64,000 nucleotides of DNA from Hanstruepera flava (GTDB taxonomy: Bacteria > Bacteroidota > Bacteroidia > Flavobacteriales > Flavobacteriaceae), in NCBI RefSeq assembly GCF_023634025.1, contig NZ_JALJCW010000004.1:62001-126000 (forward strand), given 5' to 3'. A model generated the notes under the pieces. The model was not told where the DNA came from. It searched no databases and saw only the letters and a list, made by a program, of their open reading frames with translations. Position numbers and translations under genes: made by a program. Positions 17,516-25,787 of the stretch are shown piece by piece. How positions within the stretch are numbered: the first letter of the stretch is position 1; every line of letters begins with the position of its first letter.

Positions 17516-17785
17516 AACACCAAATAGGAGAATCTAAACGTATATATATATATTGCTTTAAGGTAGCAAGGCTATATTCTAAATATTTCTATTTTACATA
17601 ATATAAATTATAGTACATTTATATATTAAACGAAATGGCGAATACTTTAGTATTTATCGTTCATGATTATGTCAAAGTAATTCTACTTTTTCTGTTCTTA
17701 CAAAAATCGCGTATTCGATAAAATATCCACAATGAATGCTTTTACGCAATTCTCATGCATCAGCATTTCTTCAAAAATCAAAACA

Positions 17786-19600
17786 TTAATGCCTCGAAAT
17801 CGGTATCGTCAAAAAACTATCTGCATACCATTTTATCTCTAAAGGTCCTCCAGCATCTTGAATAGTTTCATCACTCACAGCTTTTCCGGTTCCGTAGTTT
17901 ATTTGAGAAAACGGATGCTTAATACCATTAATAACAACAACTATACGACTTCCTTTTTTTAGTTTCTTACTGGTCATTCTAAAATTTCTAATGGGTATAG
18001 CAGTCTTTTCATTTGGAGTCAGCAAGTTTCTGTGTTCCATATCTTGAGACATACTGGCTCTGGTTGTAAATGGCAACGTCAAACTAAAGAATGTACCATC
18101 TGTGGTTTGCTCATAGAGTAACACATGACAATCAAAATCCTTTTTATTGATAGACACGTTTAAAACGCCTCGTATGACTCCAGTTATTTCCACATCTTCA
18201 TCAAAGGGTTCTGTAGCAAACGAAAACCCTTGACCAACCGTTAGGGTTTCCGATACAATGCTACGATCGCCACTTAAATTCCATGAGAATTGACTGCGGT
18301 CAGACATATCAATGGTTTGTTCTAAATAATTGGTGGCATCAGCACTTTCGGATAAACTAAAGTGTTCGTTTACGCCCAGATTTCCAGTATCAAAGGTTGA
18401 ATTAAACGCCACTCCAGAACGTTGCTTACTAAAATATACCTGCAACGAGTCCGTAGCCATGTTATCCAGTGATGGTGCATGTTTCCAGGTATTGGCACCC
18501 ATCACTTGGCAATTGATTTTATCTTGTAACAATGAGGGTTTTTGGGTACCTTTAAAAATGTAATCAAACCATTCAAAGATGATAGCTTTTATATCTATCT
18601 GCGCTACGGGATCAATATCATAACCCAGAATATGCTTTTCAGGATGTTCTTGCGCCCCGAAATGTGAATAAGGTCCAATCAAAAGATAATGCTCGGCATT
18701 AGGATTATATTGATAATGTGATTTTAAATAGTGCATCGTCCCAAACTGCCCACCATCATAATACCCTGTAGTACTCAAAATAGAGATATCAATTTTAGAA
18801 AAATCCGCCTGGTTATAGAGTGTCATGCGTTTCCAATAACTATCAAATGTTGGATGCTCCAGTGTCTTATTAAATCCCGGATTGGGCACGCCATCCAAAC
18901 TATCCAATTGTTTATACGCCACGCCTTTTTGATACCAATCAACATACAAATCATTCCAGCGTTTACCATTATAATACGACACAGTATCCAGGGTTTTGTT
19001 ATTCGTCACATAATGCCACCACGGATAATGAAAGTTAAAATAAACCCCATTTTCCATAGGTTCTGCAATACCTGGAGCCGCAGCAACCGATGGCACAATC
19101 GTTTTCAAGGCCGGATGTACAGCTTCCTTCATGGAAGCCCATTGTACAAAACCAGCGTAACTACCACCATACATCCCCACTTCAGCATTGCTCCACGACT
19201 GCTTGGCAATCCAATCAATAACATCGTACACATCTTGACCTTCATACTCATAAGGCGTTATCTCGTTCGGACTTAAATATTTCCCACGGGTGTACGACAC
19301 CACACCTACATAGCCTTTATCGGCTGCTTCATAAGCCCTGTTTATGTCCTCTGCTCGCGTGTATATGGTATGAAATAGTATAGCTGGCTGTGGTTTTGTT
19401 TCCGCTTTGCTCCTAACAACTATGGCAGAAACTTTTGCACCATCCCTGGTGGTGATTAACACAGAATCCTGCACCAAATACGCCTTACCATCTCTACTCA
19501 CGGTTCTGGGCTCTTGCTGATCTTCTGGTATCGAGTTACAGGAAACCAACCCGACTAACAGTAGAATAAATGCGACTTTTAATAATTTAAATGCTGTCAT
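17786..19600 (-). CDS. CocE/NonD (S15-type) hydrolase, lipoprotein
   Basis: 604 residues. Lipobox LLVGLVSC (Cys 21). The alpha/beta-hydrolase domain has the nucleophile elbow GMYGGSYAGF (Ser near residue 146), the Asp within STTGYYDGGQFG, and the His in GPYSHFGAQEHPE. The C-terminal jelly roll (about 390-600) is the X-Pro dipeptidyl-peptidase C-domain. The family includes X-Pro dipeptidyl peptidases, cocaine esterase and glutaryl-7-ACA acylase, so the substrate is an acyl ester or amide, not fixed by sequence. It lies 15 bases downstream of a small lipoprotein gene, with which it is probably co-transcribed. Confidence 0.9.
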   Translation of the reverse strand: MTAFKLLKVAFILLLVGLVSCNSIPEDQQEPRTVSRDGKAYLVQDSVLITTRDGAKVSAIVVRSKAETKPQPAILFHTIYTRAEDINRAYEAADKGYVGVVSYTRGKYLSPNEITPYEYEGQDVYDVIDWIAKQSWSNAEVGMYGGSYAGFVQWASMKEAVHPALKTIVPSVAAAPGIAEPMENGVYFNFHYPWWHYVTNNKTLDTVSYYNGKRWNDLYVDWYQKGVAYKQLDSLDGVPNPGFNKTLEHPTFDSYWKRMTLYNQADFSKIDISILSTTGYYDGGQFGTMHYLKSHYQYNPNAEHYLLIGPYSHFGAQEHPEKHILGYDIDPVAQIDIKAIIFEWFDYIFKGTQKPSLLQDKINCQVMGANTWKHAPSLDNMATDSLQVYFSKQRSGVAFNSTFDTGNLGVNEHFSLSESADATNYLEQTIDMSDRSQFSWNLSGDRSIVSETLTVGQGFSFATEPFDEDVEITGVIRGVLNVSINKKDFDCHVLLYEQTTDGTFFSLTLPFTTRASMSQDMEHRNLLTPNEKTAIPIRNFRMTSKKLKKGSRIVVVINGIKHPFSQINYGTGKAVSDETIQDAGGPLEIKWYADSFLTIPISRH

Positions 19601-19615
19601 GGTTATGGATTGGTT

Positions 19616-20200
19616 TTATTTTGAATACTCGATTAACTCTTCAGTATAAGAAAAACCATCTTGCACTTGGGTCATTCTTATAAAGTTCTTGACTTCTGGA
19701 GCATACACCCATACTTCATCCGTTTGGGCACTATAGCCTCTTGAATTGGAAACAGTTCCCTTGTATTCTATGGTGTAAGCCATAAACGTCCCTGCTCCCA
19801 CGGTTTCTTCTTTATAAGATAGCACGACTACGTCCTGACTTTGTTTTCCGGTAGTACCATCTTGACTGGTCCAGTCCTTTTCATAGGTCCATGTTTTACC
19901 CACTTCCAAAGGCCATTTGTAGCGTGGTGTGGTGCTCGTTTCGGGCTTTACAATGTCAGATACCATTACGGTATCGGTGCCTACGGTCATGCCCAATGCG
20001 CCATTTACATCAATAATGTATCTGGTGTCGGTTCCATCCGACCGTACTTCGCCTTCGTCAGTAACGCCTTTGTATTTCCACACCCACTTCTCGCCTAGCG
20101 AATAATCAGTCAATACGGGTTGTTTAGCCATGGTTGTTTCGGGATTGCTCTTGCAAAACGATAAAAATAATAAAGCAAAAGTTACTGTAATCTTTGCCAT
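19616..20200 (-). CDS. Lipoprotein of unknown function
   Basis: 194 residues from the ATG at 20200, giving a clean lipoprotein signal (MAKITVTFALLFLSFC); an in-frame start at 20227 would add nine residues. The mature part is beta-rich: YSLGEKWVWKYKG, TDTRYIIDVNG, YKWPLEVGKTWTYEKDW, ending SYTEELIEYSK, similar in layout to flavobacterial proteins with repeated W-x-Y strands. No family is recognised. It precedes the S15-type hydrolase by 15 bases. An 18-base motif shared with the histidine-kinase promoter lies 88 bases upstream of this start. Confidence 0.75.
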   Translation of the reverse strand: MAKITVTFALLFLSFCKSNPETTMAKQPVLTDYSLGEKWVWKYKGVTDEGEVRSDGTDTRYIIDVNGALGMTVGTDTVMVSDIVKPETSTTPRYKWPLEVGKTWTYEKDWTSQDGTTGKQSQDVVVLSYKEETVGAGTFMAYTIEYKGTVSNSRGYSAQTDEVWVYAPEVKNFIRMTQVQDGFSYTEELIEYSK

Positions 20201-20287
20201 GTAATGTTGAACGATAAAAGGTTTCATAATTCTAGTTTTTAATGATTAATGACACAAAGTAAAGGCCATTAATCGTGTCAAAAAACA

Positions 20288-20305
20288 AAAAGTACAGGAG
20301 CGTAA
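20288..20305 (-). promoter_or_regulatory. Shared 18-base motif upstream of the lipoprotein-hydrolase pair
   Basis: The forward strand reads AAAAGTACAGG then AGCGTAA. The same element with three changes occurs at 22184-22201 before the histidine kinase. Both lie upstream of reverse-strand operons in the same orientation. Binding by the LytTR regulator is inferred. Confidence 0.35.
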
Positions 20306-20345
20306 CATAACGGCATTAAACGTCAATAATTGGGGTGTTTCATCC

Positions 20346-21068
20346 TTACAGACTATTCCAATTCCGAAACTTAACCGACTGACGACTAGAAACATATATC
20401 GTTTCGCCCGATGTCAGTTTAATTTGCAACCTGTTATTAAAATGCGGATGAATCTCTTGTATGTAATGGGTATTGATTATCTGACTTCTATTCGCTCTAA
20501 AGAACACCGTAGGATCCAGTTTTTCCTCCAGAAGATTTAACGAGCGCTTAATCATGGCCTTCTGCTCGCCAAAATACAAGCGCACATAATTCTCCATAGA
20601 TTCTATATACCGAATGTCAGCCAGCGGAATAAAATAACACGCCTCACCATCCTTAATAAATATCTTGCGGTGCATGGGCAACACATCGGGTGTCGCCTGA
20701 CGTTTCTTGAGCAGTTCCTGTTTTACCTTCGCTATGGTTTTGGCAAAACGCTCTTCACGCAAGGGTTTAACTAAATAATCCAACGCGTTCAACTCAAAGG
20801 CTTTAACAGCATACTGGTCATAGGCCGTGGTAAACACCACCTCTGGCACCGTACCCAGCTCCTCCAATAAATCAAAACCAGACTTTTCAGGCATGTGAAT
20901 GTCCAGAAAAATAATATCGGGCGCTTCGGTTTCTATCAGTTTTATAGCCTCATCCACATGCGAAGCTTCCCCTACTACATAAAATTCCTGGTGTGGCTTT
21001 AAAGCACGCTTTACCTCTTCTCTGGCCAAACGCTCATCGTCTATAATTAGGGTTTTAAATGTCTTCAT
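20346..21068 (-). CDS. LytTR response regulator
   Basis: 240 residues. The receiver domain has the acidic pair IIDDE, the phospho-acceptor Asp in IIFLDIHMPEKSGF (near residue 57), the TTAYDQYAVKAF switch and the Lys of DYLVKPL. The C-terminal LytTR DNA-binding domain (about 140-240) includes IRYIESMENYVRLYF and FRANRSQIINTHYI. It binds DNA as a dimer after phosphorylation by the overlapping histidine kinase. The 14-base overlap with the kinase stop indicates coupled translation. Confidence 0.93.
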   Translation of the reverse strand: MKTFKTLIIDDERLAREEVKRALKPHQEFYVVGEASHVDEAIKLIETEAPDIIFLDIHMPEKSGFDLLEELGTVPEVVFTTAYDQYAVKAFELNALDYLVKPLREERFAKTIAKVKQELLKKRQATPDVLPMHRKIFIKDGEACYFIPLADIRYIESMENYVRLYFGEQKAMIKRSLNLLEEKLDPTVFFRANRSQIINTHYIQEIHPHFNNRLQIKLTSGETIYVSSRQSVKFRNWNSL

Positions 21069-22143
21069 GGGTTTTTAATGGTAAAATGAGCTGCGCCTCT
21101 ATGGTATGGTCATCCAAAGCCTTTAAGGTGCAGGCTGCTGTAGTTTTATATTGCAAGGCAAGGCGTTCTTTTAAATTCTTAAGCCCTACCCCTTTCGTGT
21201 TTGTTGCTGTCAGCTTTCCAGGGTTTTGTACACTAATGAGTAGTTTGTCATCACGCTGACTAATCACCAAGCGCACAATCCCACCTCTAACCGACTTATC
21301 AATACCGTGTTTAATGGCATTCTCTACCAGTAATTGAATACTTAAGGTCGGTATTTTAACAAGCTCCAAACTAGGGTCTAATGTAATGTCTAAAGATAAG
21401 CGTTCTTCAAAACGCAGTTTCTCCAATTCTATATAATCGCTCACCAAGGCCAACTCGTCCTTAACCGGTATTAATTCGGCATTGGTTTCATAGAGCGACG
21501 AGCGTAATAAATCTGACAACAAATCTATAGCCCGTCTGGCTTTACTGGGGTTCTCCTCTATTAAGGACTTAATGGAGTTTAATGAATTAAACAAGAAATG
21601 CGGATTCAATTGCGCCGAAAGATTATCCAGCTGTATCTGTTTGGTCAATATAGATAGTTGGGCATTTTCTTGGGCCGTTGCCACCTCCTTTTGGTAATAA
21701 TGGTACAGGTGGTAGGCCAGAATCCAGATAGACATCAAACGTAAACCTGTAAGCAATATAGGATCCCAATACACCAGGGCTTGCCCCAAATCTTTGTCTT
21801 CGCCGGCAATGGCAGTCCAATACACGTACCATTTTATATTGTTTAGCAACACATACAACATGGCCAGAACAAGAATGCTGGGCACCACACGATACAGCAA
21901 ACGCTTCAGCGGCAGTTGGTTCCACTGTCTATGTAAGGCAAACCGTCTGTATCCATGCGTTAAAAAGATACCAATGGCAATATCCAGCACGTAGTTTATA
22001 AGCGTGTAAAACGCCCCATAGTTATCACGTGTATACACCGTATAGGCCCAATAGATAGACACTAGGCTCCATCCCAGGAGCTGGCAGGTCCAATACAACG
22101 ATAGTTTAGTCTTATTGTTATTTAGGGTGTTGCTAGTAGCCAT
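21055..22143 (-). CDS. LytS-type sensor histidine kinase
   Basis: 362 residues from the ATG at 22143; an upstream TTG adds six residues. Four hydrophobic segments fill about residues 15-140 with no large extracytoplasmic domain. The His_kinase motif NPHFLFNSLNSIKSLIEENP holds the phosphorylated His, and the ATPase part has LLVENAIKHGI and NPGKLTATNTKGVGLKNLKERL. It phosphorylates the LytTR regulator encoded next. The signal is unknown. Confidence 0.92.
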   Translation of the reverse strand: MATSNTLNNNKTKLSLYWTCQLLGWSLVSIYWAYTVYTRDNYGAFYTLINYVLDIAIGIFLTHGYRRFALHRQWNQLPLKRLLYRVVPSILVLAMLYVLLNNIKWYVYWTAIAGEDKDLGQALVYWDPILLTGLRLMSIWILAYHLYHYYQKEVATAQENAQLSILTKQIQLDNLSAQLNPHFLFNSLNSIKSLIEENPSKARRAIDLLSDLLRSSLYETNAELIPVKDELALVSDYIELEKLRFEERLSLDITLDPSLELVKIPTLSIQLLVENAIKHGIDKSVRGGIVRLVISQRDDKLLISVQNPGKLTATNTKGVGLKNLKERLALQYKTTAACTLKALDDHTIEAQLILPLKTHEDI

Positions 22144-22183
22144 GATGTAACAAAGCAACAAAATACTTTTTAATACTAAAAAT

Positions 22184-22201
22184 AAAAGTACAGGGACGTC
22201 A
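22184..22201 (-). promoter_or_regulatory. Shared 18-base motif upstream of the histidine kinase
   Basis: AAAAGTACAGG then GACGTCA, 41 bases before the ATG. It matches 15 of 18 bases of the element at 20288-20305. Candidate LytTR autoregulation site. Confidence 0.35.
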
Positions 22202-22259
22202 GTTTTCAGGTATAAGCGTTAGCAGAAGAATATAACGACATACCCCACATAATCATAAT

Positions 22260-22402
22260 TGTCACCCTGAACTTGGTTCAGGGTCTGGTTCAACAAAGGC
22301 TTGCTCAATGTGACAAATATAGATTCTTCGCTTTGCTCTGAATGACAAAAGAATAGATGCTGAAATCGAAGATTCAACGTAGTTAAATAAGTTCAGCATG
22401 AC
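22260..22402. repeat. Dispersed intergenic repeat with nested inverted arms
   Basis: Opens with GTCACCCTGAACTTGGTTCAGGG, whose CCCTGAAC/GTTCAGGG arms form an 8-bp stem (22265-22283), and closes with GTTCAGCATGAC. ATGCTGAA at 22357-22364 pairs with TTCAGCAT at 22392-22399. Related pieces occur at 28611-28652 and 29180-29365. This resembles the GTCATGCTGAA-type repeats scattered in Flavobacteriaceae genomes. Confidence 0.65.
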
Positions 22403-22410
22403 AATAACTA

Positions 22411-23547
22411 TTACATCTTATTCAGTTTAATACTTAAAAACTCATCACTACTTTCGGTTTGTATTTCCAGCCAAACAGGCAAATGGTCACTTATTTGGTT
22501 ACGTTTCCAATAGGCATTAAAATACGACTGGAATTTGGCATCTGATGTGAGCGTGCTAGGATCGTCCTTATGTTCCAACATAAGGTGGTGATACTGGGCA
22601 ATTTCAGTGGGTGTGTTTTGGTATACATATTCAAACAGGTTGAATACCCCACCCTTTTCGGTGCCGTTCTCGTCGGTAGCTATTTTAAAGTAGTCGTCTA
22701 CATTGAGAAAGATACGGTCGTAAATCTGGTTCAAACTGGTATTGGTGAACTTGCCTATGAGTCCGTTACTTTCTTCAAATTGGGTATCGGTAATAATTTT
22801 TACAATATCGGTATCGTCTTCATAGAGGTTGGTATCGCCCAAGATAATCATGTTACGGTATTCGGTTTCGGGCACTTTAAGCTTTTTCTTAAGCACCTCG
22901 ATAAGCAGGCGTACTTCTTCCTTACGGATAGCCTTATCGTTGGTGCCATCTCCCGGATGGAGATGCACACTAACAATGGAGAACTTACGCCAACCACTCT
23001 CAAAACCTGTAAAGATGGGCGTACGCTTTAACTGACTGACTATAGGGTTGTTTTGAATAAGCTCTGGAGAGATGACAATTTCGCCCGACAGCCCTGAATG
23101 GGTAACGCGACGGGAATCGTAAATAAAGCCAAAGCGCTCGTCGTTACCCGCGTTACCTTCGGTGGTATCGGTTAGGGTGTGTTTCCAATGGCTACCTAAC
23201 AGGCGTAGTACTTTTTTAAAGTCGCTTAAGTTGGTATTCACTTCTTGTACAGCCACAATATCGAACGCATTAATAATCTCTGCAATGTAATAGAGGGACT
23301 CTGCCGTCCTGTCCTTTAATGTGCCAAAGTTTTTAATGTTCCACGAACAAAGGAGCAAATTGGTATCGACGGTTTTGGGTGGAATCTTTTCCTTGAGTCC
23401 TGCGCGTAGTTTTAGGAGGTTGGAAAGGGTTCGTTTTTTGTCGGCTTGGGTGAGCATGCGCTTGTAATTGTTTTCTTCATCTAACATGATGAGCGCATAG
23501 CGATCTGTTTTGAGCTCGTTGTCTGGGCGTAAATCGTTGTACCACAT
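22411..23547 (-). CDS. Endonuclease/exonuclease/phosphatase family protein
   Basis: 378 residues, no signal peptide. EEP-fold motifs in order: LLLCSWNIKNFG (Asn), FDIVAVQEVN (metal-binding Glu), FSIVSVHLHPGDG, IILGDTNLYE (Asp and Asn), and NQISDHLPVWLEI (Asp-His pair) near the C-terminus. A 65-residue helical N-terminus precedes the catalytic domain. It could be a DNase or a phosphodiesterase; the sequence alone does not separate these. It sits next to the dispersed repeat and before the accessory cluster, so its association with either neighbour is unclear. Confidence 0.88.
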   Translation of the reverse strand: MWYNDLRPDNELKTDRYALIMLDEENNYKRMLTQADKKRTLSNLLKLRAGLKEKIPPKTVDTNLLLCSWNIKNFGTLKDRTAESLYYIAEIINAFDIVAVQEVNTNLSDFKKVLRLLGSHWKHTLTDTTEGNAGNDERFGFIYDSRRVTHSGLSGEIVISPELIQNNPIVSQLKRTPIFTGFESGWRKFSIVSVHLHPGDGTNDKAIRKEEVRLLIEVLKKKLKVPETEYRNMIILGDTNLYEDDTDIVKIITDTQFEESNGLIGKFTNTSLNQIYDRIFLNVDDYFKIATDENGTEKGGVFNLFEYVYQNTPTEIAQYHHLMLEHKDDPSTLTSDAKFQSYFNAYWKRNQISDHLPVWLEIQTESSDEFLSIKLNKM

Positions 23548-23638
23548 AGTATTTAGTTTTTAGGTTACGAAACTATTTTGGCCATAACCCACAATATGGG
23601 TATAGCTTTACGCTATTAACATTGCTATGTAGGGAACT

Positions 23639-23658
23639 ACACTACTGGATTGTAGTGT
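23639..23658. promoter_or_regulatory. Inverted repeat upstream of the EEP gene
   Basis: ACACTAC-TGGATT-GTAGTGT, a perfect 7-bp dyad 92 bases before the EEP start. It may be an operator; no T run follows. Confidence 0.25.
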
Positions 23659-23746
23659 TTGTATAAAGGTAGGGATTTTTTTAAGAACTCCTGCTCTTAA
23701 GTTTATAATGCCTTTATCTGTTAATATGTATTTAAAATTAATAAAT

Positions 23747-23780
23747 AAACCTGCTTTGCTAATACTAACAAAACAGGTTT
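23747..23780 (-). terminator. Terminator after the transglutaminase-like gene
   Basis: AAACCTGCTTTG pairs with CAAAACAGGTTT (one mismatch in 12) and is followed on the reverse strand by TTTATTTATT. It lies 47 bases after the stop at 23827. Confidence 0.6.
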
Positions 23781-23826
23781 TACGCAGCGTGCTATTAATT
23801 AATTTATTGGCCAGGGTTAGTGATTA

Positions 23827-25725
23827 CTACAAATTTTTTAATCCCATAATATGAGTAGTAACCAATAACGTATTGGTATCAATAATAGCAAATTGCAATT
23901 TTTGTGGGCGTTTAGATCGCATATTGAGTGTTAAATATGTAGTATCTATGGCTTCAATTTGTGCTTTGTCTGCACTGTCTATATATTCTACAAGCAGATG
24001 TTTTTGTTTCGGTAAGGCCACTTTTAACTGCCCTGTATTTGTGATATGACCTTTAAGGCCTTCAAAATCTTCTTTATGGGATTGAACGGGTTTTAGTTGA
24101 GATTTAGCCCAAGTAAAATACCAATCTGCCAATGCACCAATATCTATGGCGTTATCTGTGGTATGTATGCTTAAAACCACATTATGGAAGAGCCCTATAT
24201 AGTGGCCATTACCCGGACTATTGGCCATTAGAGCATGCTGTGCCGATGTACCATCTAGTGCTTCAAAAGGAAGTTGTTCCCGTTCTGAAAGAGATGCCAT
24301 ACTTAAAAAGCGATTTACACTAATGGCATTGTTATTATTACTTACATAAAGCTTTATCATTACAGATGCTTTTCCGTTTTGAAGCATCTGTATTTTTAAA
24401 ACCTCGTCTTCACCAGGTACAAGCTCTTGATAACTGGATGTCCACGATGCACCAAATGCTGAAAACTTTAGCGGGTCTTGCCATGTTCCTGAAACTTTAT
24501 TATTAAAGGAGTCTGACAGTTTTTTTGCATTGTAAGCAATACGTTTTTTAAGTGTTTTAATGTGCGGAAACATACTTAGGCTTTTAACACTTTTAATGGC
24601 ATTTACATTAGTAATGCCTGTGTAATAGCTTACATTGGCGGCACTTCCACGTGGTACTCTTGGCGGATTGGGATATACAGCATCTGTAGCACTAGCGATA
24701 TATTGCTGTATAAATTCGTTGCCCGTGTGTGGTCCTGCACAGGAATCTGCGATACCATAGGTTAGATTAAAACGAATAAAAGCGTGATTACCAAAGGCCG
24801 TACGGTTAGCATCCTGTTGATTAACAACGGGCTGTGTGTTACTCGATCCATAAAACGGGTTATTACACTGCCCTCTACCTATTAAATTGGTTTGAGCGAG
24901 ATATCCAAAGGGATTCATATAACAATAAGCAATGGCATTATAGTTATAGCCATAAAGCCAGTATTGGGCTATTGCGGCTTCGTCATAACAGTTTAATATG
25001 GAGTTGGGTAAGTTATTATGAGCATGTATAAACGCTTGCCAGTGTAAGGTGATATTGTTCCAAGAATTTATAGTAACAAAATGCGGTGCCCCATGCCATA
25101 TATCATAACGTGGTGCCACATAATTAAAGGCACTATTAATGATGGTTGCTGCCGATACTACACCAACCACAATATTTCCAGAGCCATCAATTTTTGGAAA
25201 GCGTGCCTCTAAATTGGCTTTGGCCATTACCCGTAATCCTTCTACAGGAATACCTTTGCGATAAAGATTTGGCATATCATTATTTAGAGCCACCCAATAC
25301 AGTTCTATGGCTGTATCGCCTATGGCTATTGTTGTATTGTCGGTTTGATTGTATAGCTGCCACTGAATTAAATCGTCCTCTAAATATGCAAATACATGAG
25401 GTGAGGCATTACGCTTGATGGGTACTGTTTTGGATGTGGTTAAAGCACCTTCAAATAACACAACACCATTACTGCTTAAACCTTGTATTGTATAATTTTT
25501 TTGGTTTGGTGACCATTCTGAAAGTGATAAATGAAATTGTATGTCTTGGTCCGTTTTAATTTGAAATGCCACCGGGATAGGGTCTTGCTGTAGGACTAAA
25601 TTTGGATACCGTTCTAGCAACTTGTTTTGTTCTGTAAGCAATAGATTGTTAAGGGGTGTAAGGTTTTCTATATAAATATTAGAAGTGTTCTTTTTTTCTG
25701 GTTTTGAAAGGGTTTGTGTTGTCAT
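23827..25725 (-). CDS. Transglutaminase-like Cys-His-Asp protein, unknown
   Basis: 632 residues with no signal peptide or membrane segment. I do not recognise the whole protein. Residues 1-160 look like a beta-rich N-terminal domain. The middle holds a candidate catalytic triad: C246 in ILNCYDEA, H314 in FGNHAFIRF and D327 in IADSCAG; the 13-residue His-Asp spacing and the surrounding pattern suit the transglutaminase/papain-like fold. Residues about 415-560 are again beta-rich. Such domains cross-link or deamidate proteins, or are peptidases. The two genes just upstream share a different unknown domain, and none of the three carries an export signal. The terminator at 25747-25774 suggests weaker or separate transcription. 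Confidence 0.6.
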   Translation of the reverse strand: MTTQTLSKPEKKNTSNIYIENLTPLNNLLLTEQNKLLERYPNLVLQQDPIPVAFQIKTDQDIQFHLSLSEWSPNQKNYTIQGLSSNGVVLFEGALTTSKTVPIKRNASPHVFAYLEDDLIQWQLYNQTDNTTIAIGDTAIELYWVALNNDMPNLYRKGIPVEGLRVMAKANLEARFPKIDGSGNIVVGVVSAATIINSAFNYVAPRYDIWHGAPHFVTINSWNNITLHWQAFIHAHNNLPNSILNCYDEAAIAQYWLYGYNYNAIAYCYMNPFGYLAQTNLIGRGQCNNPFYGSSNTQPVVNQQDANRTAFGNHAFIRFNLTYGIADSCAGPHTGNEFIQQYIASATDAVYPNPPRVPRGSAANVSYYTGITNVNAIKSVKSLSMFPHIKTLKKRIAYNAKKLSDSFNNKVSGTWQDPLKFSAFGASWTSSYQELVPGEDEVLKIQMLQNGKASVMIKLYVSNNNNAISVNRFLSMASLSEREQLPFEALDGTSAQHALMANSPGNGHYIGLFHNVVLSIHTTDNAIDIGALADWYFTWAKSQLKPVQSHKEDFEGLKGHITNTGQLKVALPKQKHLLVEYIDSADKAQIEAIDTTYLTLNMRSKRPQKLQFAIIDTNTLLVTTHIMGLKNL

Positions 25726-25746
25726 GATTTAAAGTATTTAGACAAT

Positions 25747-25774
25747 AAAAAGGGAGTAAATATCCTCCCTTTTT
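25747..25774 (-). terminator. Terminator between two genes of the accessory cluster
   Basis: AAAAAGGGAG pairs perfectly with CTCCCTTTTT (8-base loop) and is followed by a T-rich stretch on the reverse strand. It lies between the 471-residue gene and the transglutaminase-like gene, within a gap of only 62 bases. Confidence 0.75.
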
Positions 25775-25787
25775 CATGCATGTGTTA

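Noticed and set aside
17530-17560. A run of alternating TA near 17540.
   Set aside because: A short dinucleotide run in an AT-rich genome without repeat copies or hairpin function.
21623-21925. A 100-residue reverse ORF within the histidine kinase gene.
   Set aside because: It lies wholly inside a strongly conserved kinase frame and its residues form no pattern; a shadow frame.
22565-23035. A 153-residue forward ORF opposite the EEP gene.
   Set aside because: All conserved EEP catalytic motifs are in the reverse frame; this is antisense shadow.
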